64,000 bases of DNA from Croceivirga sp. (GCA_028284665.1 JANQRG010000030.1:27511-91510); one strand, 5' to 3'. Positions 16,673 through 24,583 are shown, counted from the first letter of the stretch. The notes: generated by a model from the letters alone, not told the origin. Translations and numbers: made by a program.

Positions 16673-16680
16673 CAAAGATA
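16673..16680 (-). promoter_or_regulatory. Promoter box for the CNGKC-TonB-DJ-1 operon
   Basis: TATCTTTG on the minus strand fits the TAnnTTTG consensus; a TTG lies about 23 bp upstream. The short distance to the signal-peptide frame supports translation starting near 16659. Confidence 0.5.
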
Positions 16681-16816
16681 AGCGCTGGGACTTTTGAACG
16701 GGACAAACGGCGTAAAATAGTCTTGTGTTTTTTATGGGACAAATCAATTGGAATCGGAAAATGAAATACGTGTATGCTACAGAGCTATGAAAGTGGTACT
16801 GATTGAAAAATGCCAT

Positions 16817-16824
16817 TACATTTG
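16817..16824 (+). promoter_or_regulatory. Promoter box for the AraC-DoxX operon
   Basis: TACATTTG on the plus strand, 14 nt before the ATG at 16839. It overlaps the in-frame codons that follow an upstream ATG-like start at 16803, so that earlier start is unlikely. Confidence 0.5.
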
Positions 16825-16838
16825 TAGTAATACATGTG

Positions 16839-17747
16839 ATGGTCAAGGAATATAGCACTCGGGAATTTAAAGAAACATACACGAATACGTCCGTGGATGA
16901 TACGTATCTATTCCGTACCGGATATGAAGACTTTTTTTGCTTACGGCTTGAAGATATTGTATCATATGCTAATGTTCCCATCCTTCCATCCAAAGAAAAA
17001 AGTCACTCCATTCTATATGTTACCAATGGCGTTTATGAATTTAAAAAGGGGAATAAACCCTATAAAATAAAGACCAATGAAATTATAGTTATACCTGCCG
17101 GTGAAGTTTTCTCCGTGGACGTTATAGCCGAGAACTTGAAAGGATTCGCCATGCACTTTTCGCCAACGTATATTATTGACTCCGTAAGTGCGATAAGTGT
17201 TTTAAACAACTTCGAATTTTTATTGCCATTTACAAATTCGCACTTCACATCAATAACCCATAAAGCACTTATAGTAAACATTTTCAAACGACTAAATGAG
17301 TTGTATATGGAAAGCGTTGATAAGAATGCCTCGTTGATTACAAATTATATACTTGTTTTATTGTACGAGCTCAAAAAAAAATATACGACTTTAAACCTAC
17401 ATACCTCCTCAACATATGAACGCCTGAGTCATAGATTTAAACAGGTGTTATTTCAAAATTTTAAGAAGTTGCACCGCACTTCCGAGTATGCCAAATTATT
17501 AAAGATTTCCCCAAACCATCTCAACAAGGCCCTAAAAGCAGCTACCGATAAATCCCCCAAACAATGGATTAATGAAACGCTTGTTTTGGAGGCTAAATAC
17601 CTGCTTCACAAAACTGATCTAAATATTAATGAAATAGCCTTTGAATTGGGTTTGAATGACCCTTCTTATTTTTCTAGATTATTTAAGAGGATGGAAGGCG
17701 CTACCCCGTCAGAATATAGAAATAGGATTGAAAAGTCCTATATCTGA
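16839..17747 (+). CDS. AraC-family transcriptional regulator
   Basis: A 302-residue regulator starting at MVKEYSTREF. The sensor half runs to about residue 180. The HTH pair is YAKLLKISPNHLNKALKAATDK and IAFELGLNDPSYFSRLFKRMEGATP. It is divergent from the CNGKC-TonB-DJ-1 operon (about 180 bp between starts) and 65 bp upstream of a codirectional set of small membrane protein genes, so either side may be its target. Confidence 0.9.
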   Translation: MVKEYSTREFKETYTNTSVDDTYLFRTGYEDFFCLRLEDIVSYANVPILPSKEKSHSILYVTNGVYEFKKGNKPYKIKTNEIIVIPAGEVFSVDVIAENLKGFAMHFSPTYIIDSVSAISVLNNFEFLLPFTNSHFTSITHKALIVNIFKRLNELYMESVDKNASLITNYILVLLYELKKKYTTLNLHTSSTYERLSHRFKQVLFQNFKKLHRTSEYAKLLKISPNHLNKALKAATDKSPKQWINETLVLEAKYLLHKTDLNINEIAFELGLNDPSYFSRLFKRMEGATPSEYRNRIEKSYI

Positions 17748-17812
17748 TTTTTACTATCCTACATTCTTGTTACCGCTCAAGCTAATTTTGTGGAAACTAA
17801 AATATTCATTGG

Positions 17813-18187
17813 ATGAATGTAGGATTATGGATAAGTCAATTGCTCTTGGCATCGTTATTCACGAGTATAGGTGTAATGAAAATAGTTATACCAATAACCA
17901 AATTATCGAAAAACATGAAGTGGGTGGAAGCCGTTCCCGTTAATGCTGTTAGGGCCATTGGGATACTTGAGGTAGTACTGGGTTTGTTACTACTTATCCC
18001 GCGTTTATCAAGATTTTTACCTAATAGCGCAATTGGTTTGGCATCTTATGGGATAATAGCCATAATGCTGGGTGCAATATATATACATCTTAAAAGACAG
18101 GAATATAGTTTTATCATGATCAATATCCTTTTAGTACTGCTAGCTGGTTTTGTAGCGTATGCCGGTAAGAAACTTCAAGTTTTTTAA
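17813..18187 (+). CDS. DoxX-family membrane protein
   Basis: A 124-residue protein with four hydrophobic helices: LLLASLFTSIGVMKI (about 9-23), AIGILEVVLGLLLLIP (about 48-63), IGLASYGIIAIMLGAIYIHL (about 74-93) and INILLVLLAGFVAYA (about 103-117). This fits the DoxX-like/DUF family of four-span proteins; some members work with oxidoreductases or in redox stress. It is second in an apparent five-gene run led by the AraC gene. Confidence 0.8.
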   Translation: MNVGLWISQLLLASLFTSIGVMKIVIPITKLSKNMKWVEAVPVNAVRAIGILEVVLGLLLLIPRLSRFLPNSAIGLASYGIIAIMLGAIYIHLKRQEYSFIMINILLVLLAGFVAYAGKKLQVF

Positions 18188-18188
18188 T

Positions 18189-18653
18189 ATGTATAACCCC
18201 TTATTAGGTATACACTCGGTTGTACGTTGGCTGGTTGTTCTAAGCCTTTTACTTTCAATTGGCATTGCCATTAGAGGCTACTTGACCAATCGCAGGTTTT
18301 CTCCAACAGAGAACAAAATAAGACATTGGACTGCAACAATTGGTCACATCCAATTGATCATTGGTATTTTATTGTATCTCAAAAGTCCTATTGCACAATA
18401 TCTTTATACGGATCTCAATGATGCACTGGCTAATTGGCAAGTTCTTTTTTTTGGTGTTGTTCATTCTTTATTAATGTTGATCGCCATCGTGGTGTTGACT
18501 TTAGGTTCAGCGTTTGCCAAGCGAAAAACCACCGATAGATTGAAGTATAAAACGATATTTATTTGGTATGCACTAGCCTTGATAATCATTCTTATTGCTA
18601 TCCCCTGGCCATTTTCACCTTTAGCTGAACGTCCCTTTATCCGAGGTTTTTAA
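18189..18653 (+). CDS. Four-span membrane protein, cytochrome-b-like
   Basis: The start was set to MYNPLLGIHS (1 bp after the DoxX stop), giving 154 aa; an earlier start inside the DoxX gene is unlikely. Four hydrophobic spans are visible, with histidines placed at the membrane faces (GIHSVVRW near residue 10, WTATIGHIQ near 53, VVHSLLML near 92). Related Bacteroidota proteins are sometimes labelled cytochrome B, and paired His would fit heme, but this is inference. The stop overlaps the next ATG. Confidence 0.65.
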   Translation: MYNPLLGIHSVVRWLVVLSLLLSIGIAIRGYLTNRRFSPTENKIRHWTATIGHIQLIIGILLYLKSPIAQYLYTDLNDALANWQVLFFGVVHSLLMLIAIVVLTLGSAFAKRKTTDRLKYKTIFIWYALALIIILIAIPWPFSPLAERPFIRGF

Positions 18654-18973
18654 TGACGAAATTATTTGGAACCCATATCGGCCGTTTACGCATCATTGCT
18701 ATTTTAGAAGGTATTTCATTATTGCTTTTGGTTTTCGTGTCAGTACCGCTTAAACGTATTTACGGTATTTCCGAATTGTCCAGTGTTTTAGGGCCAATAC
18801 ACGGGATCTTGTTTTTACTTTTTGTCTTTAATACAATAACCGCAGGGGTTGAATACAAGTGGAAATTTAAACGTACAACATGGAAAGTGTTACTTGCCTG
18901 TATTATACCCTTTGGAACCTTCTACATTGATCATAAAATTTTGAAGCCAATTTATGAACACGAACTCAAATAG
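18653..18973 (+). CDS. DUF3817-family membrane protein
   Basis: A 106-residue protein with three hydrophobic segments and the DUF3817 pattern: RIIAILEGISLLLLVFVSVPLKRIYG near the start, GPIHGILFLLFVF in the middle, and the final span with IIPFGTFYIDHKILK. The function is unknown. It starts in a 1-base overlap with the preceding stop (TAATG) and its end overlaps the next ORF, as in a tight operon. Confidence 0.85.
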   Translation: MTKLFGTHIGRLRIIAILEGISLLLLVFVSVPLKRIYGISELSSVLGPIHGILFLLFVFNTITAGVEYKWKFKRTTWKVLLACIIPFGTFYIDHKILKPIYEHELK

Positions 18974-19196
18974 TTTTTACCTTTTTAGAACCAATGTGCA
19001 GACTACCAGGAGTATTAAAAAGTTAACACCTTATTTGAACAGTATAGTTCAATCCGGAAAATGGTCTTTCGACCTTGAAGATCGTGATAATGTACTTTGC
19101 CTCACTTGTGATAAAAACACCAAGTTGAAAGTAAAACAACTGTTACAGCGTAAAGGATTTGTCATTGAAGAATTACACTATCTAACGGATGAATAG
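18954..19196 (+). CDS. Small ferredoxin-fold-like protein (80 aa)
   Basis: A soluble 80-residue protein with the order beta-alpha-beta-beta-alpha-beta: FYLFRTNVQT, SIKKLTPYLN, WSFDLEDRDNVLCLTC, LKVKQLLQRKGFVIEELHYL. The FDLED segment resembles small Bacteroidota proteins distantly related to heavy-metal-associated domains, but the CxxC metal motif is missing. It overlaps the DUF3817 gene by 20 bp and ends the operon; a hairpin follows. Confidence 0.6.
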   Translation: MNTNSNSFYLFRTNVQTTRSIKKLTPYLNSIVQSGKWSFDLEDRDNVLCLTCDKNTKLKVKQLLQRKGFVIEELHYLTDE

Positions 19197-19215
19197 CAAA
19201 GGCGTGATTTTTATT

Positions 19216-19252
19216 AAAAAACAGCGACCCGCATTACTGAGGAATCGCTGTT
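19216..19252. terminator. Repeated hairpin element, copy B
   Basis: AAAAACAGCGACCC then CTGAGGAATCGCTGTT, with stem CAGCGA (19222-19227) / TCGCTG (19245-19250). It lies between convergent genes (18954-19196 plus, 19336-20127 minus) and has A and T runs on its sides, so a bidirectional terminator is the simplest reading. Confidence 0.75.
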
Positions 19253-19335
19253 CTATCCGGGGCTAAACTTGGTATTCGTATTTGGATTACAAAACGGACA
19301 GCAAAAAGACGTTTATGCTATGCACTATGAAGTTA

Positions 19336-20127
19336 TCAATTGCGGCCTAAGGTGTATTCTCCTTTTATTGTGGTCCTATGTAGTGTTCTTGTACTATCAT
19401 TAAGGGTTGGCGTGGCCTGATGAAAAACAGCAAAGTTATCGGCAATAACAATATCACCTTCCTCCCACTTATGCTTATATTTTACATCAGGAAGTTCCAG
19501 ATATTGGGTAATTCTATCAAAAACGGCTTTGATTTCCGCTTCGGTTATGTTTTTTTCCTTTGAAAATATGCTTCTGGTCAGTCCGTAATTAAGATAAATT
19601 GCCTTTTCCCCGGTTACGGGATGGTTAATTACCAAGTCGTGTGTTGCAGTGCCACTTACATTGGTTTTCAAGTGCTTGGCAATATCCTTAAGGTGCTTTG
19701 GGAGCATTCGATATACTTTTTGAGCATCGGCAAAAAGTGTTTCTCCTCCATAAGCGGGAATCTCGGTAAGGTGGAATATAGATATTGGTGTTGGATTTTG
19801 ATTGAATGATCCGTCCTGATGCCAATAAAACCCAACGTTTTGATGCCCTTTCTCTTTGTTGGTTGATAATCTGAAAATTTCGGGATGGTCTTTAAATTGA
19901 TTTGGATGGTATGGAAAAGTTTCCAACTCGCCAAAGATACTTGAGAATTGGACCTGCTCTTCGGGACCTAAGGTAGGGCCCTTGATGACAACTAATCGGT
20001 GTTTCCTTAGATTTTCTATTATCAGCGCCTGGCCGTCTTTGCTTATGTTGGTAACGTCTAAACCGTCAATGACAGCTCCAAATTGTGGGTATATGGGTGT
20101 TGTTTTTAAAGGATTTATAGTTTTCAT
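19336..20127 (-). CDS. TauD/TfdA-family Fe(II)/2-oxoglutarate dioxygenase
   Basis: A 263-residue enzyme of the usual size. The iron triad is visible as His103 and Asp105 (YWHQDGSF) and His236 (FHQATP), with Arg247 or Arg251 (STRTLHRTT) for 2-oxoglutarate. TauD relatives hydroxylate sulfonates, phenoxyacetates and other acids; the substrate cannot be told from sequence. A GAACTTTG promoter box lies at 20170-20177. The neighbour upstream is a Crp-type regulator gene on the same strand. Confidence 0.88.
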   Translation of the reverse strand: MKTINPLKTTPIYPQFGAVIDGLDVTNISKDGQALIIENLRKHRLVVIKGPTLGPEEQVQFSSIFGELETFPYHPNQFKDHPEIFRLSTNKEKGHQNVGFYWHQDGSFNQNPTPISIFHLTEIPAYGGETLFADAQKVYRMLPKHLKDIAKHLKTNVSGTATHDLVINHPVTGEKAIYLNYGLTRSIFSKEKNITEAEIKAVFDRITQYLELPDVKYKHKWEEGDIVIADNFAVFHQATPTLNDSTRTLHRTTIKGEYTLGRN

Positions 20128-20238
20128 TTTTGTTAATTTTAAGTGTTGAACTTCCTTTGTTTAATACGTCAAAGTTCTTCTAAACTTTCATGAACAAAAA
20201 TGATGTGGATTAAGGAAATCCGTTAATTTAGGTCAATA

Positions 20239-20826
20239 TTATCTACCCAGTCTATCCTTTCGCATTCTAGATAAAAATTCCGTGGTTACCCCTATGTAAG
20301 AAGCGATGCTGTATTGCGGGAATCGATTTACCATTAAGGGGTATTTATCTAAAAATTGCCTGTATCGTTCCTCGGCACTAAGGGTCAATCGTTCAATGAC
20401 CCTTCGTTGCATATACGCTGTTGAACGTTCGGCCATTATTCTAAAAAAGGTTTCAAATTTTGGGTTTAAGGCCTTGAGCTTTATCTCATTTTCACGGTTG
20501 ACCTGTAAAATCGTGCTGTCTTCCTGAGCCATAACAAACATGGTTGCAGGCTTTTGATAAATATAGGCGTTGTAGTCCGTGATCCACCAGTTTTCTATAG
20601 CAAATTGTATGGTATGCTCATTGCCCGAGGCATCAATTATATAGGCCCTCATTGCCCCCTTGGTGACAAAATTTCTATGGCTGGGAATAAAATCGGGTTG
20701 TATGATATACTGTCGTTTTTTAACGATTTTGGGAGAAAAGAAACTTAAGAAGTGTTCAAATTCATCGTCCTCCAAAAAAATACGTTTGGAGATATGTGTT
20801 TTCAATAAAGCAGTACCCTCTTGCAA
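20239..20826 (-). CDS. Crp/Fnr-type transcriptional regulator
   Basis: A 195-residue protein with the beta-roll domain (about 20-125, KKRQYIIQPDFIPSHRNFVTKGAMRAYI) and a C-terminal HTH (SIASYIGVTTEFLSRMRKDRLGR). It matches the common Bacteroidota Crp family and lacks an obvious cAMP site. It is 111 bp upstream of the TauD-like gene, which is the best candidate target. Confidence 0.88.
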   Translation of the reverse strand: MQEGTALLKTHISKRIFLEDDEFEHFLSFFSPKIVKKRQYIIQPDFIPSHRNFVTKGAMRAYIIDASGNEHTIQFAIENWWITDYNAYIYQKPATMFVMAQEDSTILQVNRENEIKLKALNPKFETFFRIMAERSTAYMQRRVIERLTLSAEERYRQFLDKYPLMVNRFPQYSIASYIGVTTEFLSRMRKDRLGR

Positions 20827-20962
20827 TTGTTGTCTATTTAGTTCCGATAAAGATCATTTAAGAAATACCCCTTATGCATTTTAGAAAATAGTTGACTAAA
20901 AAATCACTCAAACAAATGAATTTCTGTCAAAATGCTCTACGGGTTAATTACGAACATAATAT

Positions 20963-21003
20963 AAAAAAAACAGCGACCCTCATTGCTGAGGAATCGCTGG
21001 TTT
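20963..21003. terminator. Repeated hairpin element, copy C
   Basis: A-run, CAGCGACCCTCATT (stem arm from 20971) and CTGAGGAATCGCTG (arm 20994-20999), then TTTAAA. It lies 3' of the minus-strand SnoaL operon and upstream of the Crp gene. Copies B and C share the inner CTGAGGAATCGCTG segment exactly. Confidence 0.75.
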
Positions 21004-21032
21004 AAATCTATCATTGTTAAAATGAACTATTC

Positions 21033-21386
21033 TCACAACTCTGACCAATCAATATAGATGTAGTATTCCGCTATTTTGCCATCCCTCATTTTAAAGACAT
21101 CGCAAACGGGAACGGTCAAGGTGGTATTATTTAAACGTGTATAGGTAACCATCCCGCGGTGTACCACTGCGTCACCACTTTCAAAGGTATCGCTCATTTC
21201 GTGATTGATGCCTTTGACGGTAGCAAAAAAGCCGTTCAAGGTTTCGGCAATGGTCTCTTTACCTTTGATCGGACCTAAATTCCCCGCCTGAAAAACACAG
21301 TCATCCGTTAGAAAAGAGAGCACTTTTTCCGTGTCCTTCTTATCGAGAGAAGGAGATAGTTCTTCTAGGTATTTATAGTTTTCCAT
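21033..21386 (-). CDS. SnoaL-like / NTF2-fold protein
   Basis: A 117-residue single-domain protein: an N-terminal helix pair with LSFLTDDCVFQAGNLGPIKGKETI, then AETLNGFFATVKGINHEMSDTF, HRGMVTYTR and the closing VCDVFKMRDGKIAEYYIYID. This is the limonene-epoxide-hydrolase/SnoaL cone fold, which holds isomerases, hydrolases and ligand-binding proteins. It is third in a three-gene operon of such proteins, 20 bp after the double-domain gene. Confidence 0.8.
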   Translation of the reverse strand: MENYKYLEELSPSLDKKDTEKVLSFLTDDCVFQAGNLGPIKGKETIAETLNGFFATVKGINHEMSDTFESGDAVVHRGMVTYTRLNNTTLTVPVCDVFKMRDGKIAEYYIYIDWSEL

Positions 21387-21406
21387 TGCTGTTACTTTTC
21401 TACAAA

Positions 21407-22306
21407 TTAATCGTTTTCAAAATCTTGGTTAAATGCCGCCTCCTGATTGGTGGGTTCGAGATATTCTGTCCACTTTTTGAGCAATCCGTTCTCGAATTCG
21501 AATACACTAATGATGTTATCATTGGTATAGACATACCCATTTTTAAAGGTAAACTTAATGTCGAATTCTGTTATCACGAAGTTGCTTCCGGATGGGTAGG
21601 TACGTAAATTGAAAATCCTAACAGTCTCCATCAGATTTGGCATAACGCTGAATAGATCTACGATAGTTTGTCTTCCTTCATGTACTTTCACTTTAAAAAA
21701 GTCTGAGGCAAAAGGGTTGGAATAAACCGCATCTTCGGTAAAGAAAGAGGCCATTTGGCTCATATCTTTATCACGGAGTGATTGTAAGAATGCTTGGATA
21801 TGTTGTATGTTCTTATGGCCAACTACCTCAATAAAATTTTCGGGGTTGAAGTATTCAGTTAATCTGACTACTTTTCCGTCTTTAAATTCAAATGTGCCTA
21901 TGAGTTCATTCTGATAGTTCTTATCACTTCCCTTTAATTCGATATCAACACCCCATTTTACCATTATTTGATCCTTATCCTCTAGTGGATTGATTTCGAT
22001 ATGAGTGAATTTTAGTTCTCCGTAGTCATTGAGCAAACCTGTATAGGCTTCCCGAAGTGCGTCCTTTCCCTCAACAGATTTAGGGAAGCCATCCGGAGCA
22101 AAAGGAATAAGCTGTATTCCATCTTCGCTCCAATACGACAGCCAGGTTTCCAAATCCTTGTTGCCCATGGCGATGAACATTTGTTTTATGGTTTCAGTAT
22201 TTGTTGGTGTTATAGTTTCCATTTTTGTAGTTTCTATTTGTGAATAATTTGTTGTGGGTATACCCAATAAGATGACCAGTATAGTCTTGATGATTTTAGT
22301 TTCCAT
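21407..22306 (-). CDS. Exported tandem SnoaL-like protein
   Basis: A 299-residue protein with a signal-peptide-like start (IIKTILVILLGIPTTNYSQ) and two NTF2-fold domains (about 38-150 and 170-290). The first has MFIAMGNKDLETWLSYWSED and GTFEFKDGKVVRLTEYFNPE; the second has LQSLRDKDMSQMASFFTEDAVYSNPF and SVFEFENGLLKKWTEYLEP. The shared pattern suggests internal duplication. It starts 9 bp after the upstream SnoaL gene. The cellular role is unknown; export separates it from its cytosolic neighbours. Confidence 0.8.
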   Translation of the reverse strand: METKIIKTILVILLGIPTTNYSQIETTKMETITPTNTETIKQMFIAMGNKDLETWLSYWSEDGIQLIPFAPDGFPKSVEGKDALREAYTGLLNDYGELKFTHIEINPLEDKDQIMVKWGVDIELKGSDKNYQNELIGTFEFKDGKVVRLTEYFNPENFIEVVGHKNIQHIQAFLQSLRDKDMSQMASFFTEDAVYSNPFASDFFKVKVHEGRQTIVDLFSVMPNLMETVRIFNLRTYPSGSNFVITEFDIKFTFKNGYVYTNDNIISVFEFENGLLKKWTEYLEPTNQEAAFNQDFEND

Positions 22307-22315
22307 GGCTTAAGT

Positions 22316-22783
22316 TTAAACCCCTTTTGCGATCTCTACGATGTTTCGGTTGCCCCGTTCCCAACGCAGTTGGTATTTCATATAGGTTACCTTCCAGACA
22401 CCTTCCTCAACCTCTTTGAGCTTGAATTCGTAATGTCCCCCATTGTCCCAGAATGGCTCACCATCTGCGTTAGTCAACTTATGCACTCCTAATTCTTGAG
22501 CTGTTGCAGTAGCCTGATTGCCATTAACATCGATAACATGACCGGCAATAATGTGTTCGGACCCCTCATAGTTGGCTAGCCATTTCCATTCCTCAACAAG
22601 TTTGCCTGGAGTGATATGAATGGGTTCTCCTCCGAATTCCGAAGTGTAGTCTAGAGTGATTTCGTCTGCAAATACCTTTTTCAACTTATCCCATTGACCA
22701 AGGTCTGCATGCAGCATGATACGGTTAAGAACTTCTGTGATTAATACTTTACTCTGAATTTGATGATTTAATGAATTTTGCAT
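22316..22783 (-). CDS. SnoaL-like / nuclear-transport-factor-2-family protein
   Basis: A 155-residue protein of the SnoaL_4 type (RIMLHADLGQWDKLKKVFADEITLDYTSEFGG, then HIIAGHVIDVNGNQATATAQELG and a final WKVTYMKYQLRWERGN). It is first in the operon and begins about 25 nt downstream of the start point predicted by the candidate sigma-54 promoter at 22819-22834. It is divergent from the enhancer-binding protein gene. Confidence 0.82.
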   Translation of the reverse strand: MQNSLNHQIQSKVLITEVLNRIMLHADLGQWDKLKKVFADEITLDYTSEFGGEPIHITPGKLVEEWKWLANYEGSEHIIAGHVIDVNGNQATATAQELGVHKLTNADGEPFWDNGGHYEFKLKEVEEGVWKVTYMKYQLRWERGNRNIVEIAKGV

Positions 22784-22818
22784 GATTTCTATTTTTTAAA
22801 GTTGTTTATTTCAACTGG

Positions 22819-22834
22819 AGGAACAATTGTGCCA
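22819..22834 (-). promoter_or_regulatory. Candidate sigma-54 (-24/-12) promoter of the SnoaL operon
   Basis: On the minus strand TGGCACAATTGTTCCT matches the -24 element TGGCAC exactly. The -12 element is TTCC where TTGC is consensus, and the GG-to-C spacing is exact. The SnoaL gene ATG is 36 bp downstream. The divergent gene encodes an activator with the GAFTGA sigma-54 contact motif. Confidence 0.6.
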
Positions 22835-22897
22835 TTTATATAAAGTCTTGATTAACAGTTAAATAACACATTTTCAGTAAAAAATTATTCCTAATAT

Positions 22898-22913
22898 ATT
22901 GGGAAATCCCAAT
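22898..22913. promoter_or_regulatory. Palindromic enhancer-site candidate
   Basis: ATTGGGAAATCCCAAT has perfect 7-bp arms (ATTGGGA/TCCCAAT) around 2 bp. It lies about 90 bp upstream of the predicted start point of the SnoaL operon, a usual place for an enhancer-binding protein. A further TTTGGGA half-site is at 22928-22934. It lies 36 bp before the ATG of the activator gene, so it may also serve autoregulation. Confidence 0.55.
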
Positions 22914-22949
22914 TGTATTCACGATATTTTGGGAACAGTATGGATTTTC

Positions 22950-24548
22950 ATGAATGACAAGTCAGCCCTTTATTGGAAAAAGCAGGATGAAGAGAAAACC
23001 GCGTTGCTCCTAGTTAGTGAGAAATTGGCGAGCATACAGCAGCCCAAAGACCTTTTTCAAGTAGTTTTTGAACTCCTGCAACCTACCTTTAAATTCGATC
23101 AAGCCGTTGTAGTACTTTATAATGAGGAATTGACCCATAGCAAGCATTTATTTCATTTTGACCCTAGGGCCGAAGCTCCTGATCGCGACCAATTTTATAA
23201 AAAGCTAATGGCTGAAGAATTGCCAATTGAAGACAGTATCTACCAGGAAATCGTAGAAGCTGAGGAACCAAAAATCATCTCGTGGATGTACCTCAACGAT
23301 AATTATGGACATACTGTTGGTGTTCAATCAGCAAGGTCTTTCGGATTCAAGGAGTTGTTGTTCATGCCAATGAGTTTTGCTGGGAAAAGAATCGGCTCCT
23401 TTGAATTCCTCTCCAAAACCCAAAATCGATTTTCTCAAAACAAGTTGTTGCTCTATCAAAATATCGGTAACCAAATGGCAGGGGCCATTTCCAATCTTAT
23501 TGCCAATGAAAAAGTTGCTAGGGCCATGGAGGAAATCCAACAACTCAACCACAGGTTAAAACAGCACAATGACTATTTGGAAGAAGAGGTTGCCCATCAC
23601 TACAATGCTGAAGGTATGATTTCCGAAAGTTTTGTGATGAAGAATGTATTGCAAAACGTAAAGTTGGTTGGAAAAACGGACACCACCGTTTTAATTATCG
23701 GTGAGAGCGGAACGGGAAAAGAATTGATTGCCCGGGCAATTCATAAAGTATCGAATCGAAGTGATAAAACCTTGATCAAAATAAACTGTGCTACCCTCCC
23801 CGCTCAACTCATAGAGTCCGAGCTCTTTGGGCATGAAAAAGGAGCTTTTACCGGAGCGGTTCAACAGCGTATTGGCAAGTTTGAATTAGCCGTGGGTGGG
23901 ACGCTGTTTTTGGATGAAATAGGTGAACTCCCTTTGGATCTTCAAGCCAAATTGCTACGGGTCCTACAAGAACGTGAAATCGAGAGACTTGGGGGCAACG
24001 AAGTCATTAAAACCGATGTGAGAATTATCTCCGCTACCAACAGAAACCTGTTGGAAGAGGTTGAAAAGGGAAACTTCCGATCGGATCTTTATTACCGACT
24101 CAACGTATTTCCAATTGCCCTGCCACCACTACGGGAACGGAAGGAAGAGGTAGAGCATCTGGCTTTTCATTTTCTGAAGAAAAACAGCAAAAAACTCGGC
24201 AAGCCTTTGAAGGGTATCAGTAAGAATGCTTTAAAAAAGCTTCAATCTTACGACTGGCCTGGCAACATTAGGGAATTGGAACATGTCATAGAGCGAAGTG
24301 CTATTCTCACAACAACAAGTCAAATCGAGCAAGTGCACCTACCTAGTACGCAATTGACAAATAATATGAATGAAAACTCGGATTTGGTAACTCTTGCGGA
24401 AAATGAAAAACAGCATATCCTCAAGGCGTTGAAACATACCAATGGAAAGGTCAGTGGCTACGGAGGAGCAGCAGAGCTTCTAGAGATAAAGCCAACCACG
24501 TTAGAATACAGAATGAAAAAGCTGGGGATTCGGAAAAAATACTCATAA
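22950..24548 (+). CDS. Sigma-54-dependent enhancer-binding regulator (GAF-AAA-Fis)
   Basis: The start at MNDKSALYWK gives 532 aa; the longer frame would begin with TTG inside the palindrome at 22898. An N-terminal GAF-like sensor (about 15-180) is followed by a linker helix and a central AAA+ domain with Walker A GESGTGKE, the sigma-54 contact GAFTGA, Walker B LFLDEIGELP and the arginine-rich LYYRLNVFPIALPPLRER. The Fis-type HTH at the end reads GGAAELLEIKPTTLEYRMKKLGI. It resembles FhlA/NorR-like activators with an effector-binding GAF domain and no receiver domain. It is divergent from the SnoaL operon. Confidence 0.92.
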   Translation: MNDKSALYWKKQDEEKTALLLVSEKLASIQQPKDLFQVVFELLQPTFKFDQAVVVLYNEELTHSKHLFHFDPRAEAPDRDQFYKKLMAEELPIEDSIYQEIVEAEEPKIISWMYLNDNYGHTVGVQSARSFGFKELLFMPMSFAGKRIGSFEFLSKTQNRFSQNKLLLYQNIGNQMAGAISNLIANEKVARAMEEIQQLNHRLKQHNDYLEEEVAHHYNAEGMISESFVMKNVLQNVKLVGKTDTTVLIIGESGTGKELIARAIHKVSNRSDKTLIKINCATLPAQLIESELFGHEKGAFTGAVQQRIGKFELAVGGTLFLDEIGELPLDLQAKLLRVLQEREIERLGGNEVIKTDVRIISATNRNLLEEVEKGNFRSDLYYRLNVFPIALPPLRERKEEVEHLAFHFLKKNSKKLGKPLKGISKNALKKLQSYDWPGNIRELEHVIERSAILTTTSQIEQVHLPSTQLTNNMNENSDLVTLAENEKQHILKALKHTNGKVSGYGGAAELLEIKPTTLEYRMKKLGIRKKYS

Positions 24549-24583
24549 AAACAGCGACCCTCATTTTAGAAAAGCCGCTGTTT
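24547..24583. terminator. Repeated hairpin element, copy D
   Basis: AAAACAGCGACCCTCATT then AGAAAAGCCGCTGTTT; stem CAGCG (24552-24556) / CGCTG (24576-24580). It is the most diverged copy. It lies between convergent genes (22950-24548 and 24614-26086) and is followed, like copy A, by a TCCA-CACTAAA stretch. Confidence 0.72.

Noticed and set aside
16601..16993. A 130-codon minus-strand frame over the start of the AraC gene and the CNGKC gene.
   Set aside because: It is antisense to the AraC gene and in another frame from the signal peptide; composition is unlike a protein.
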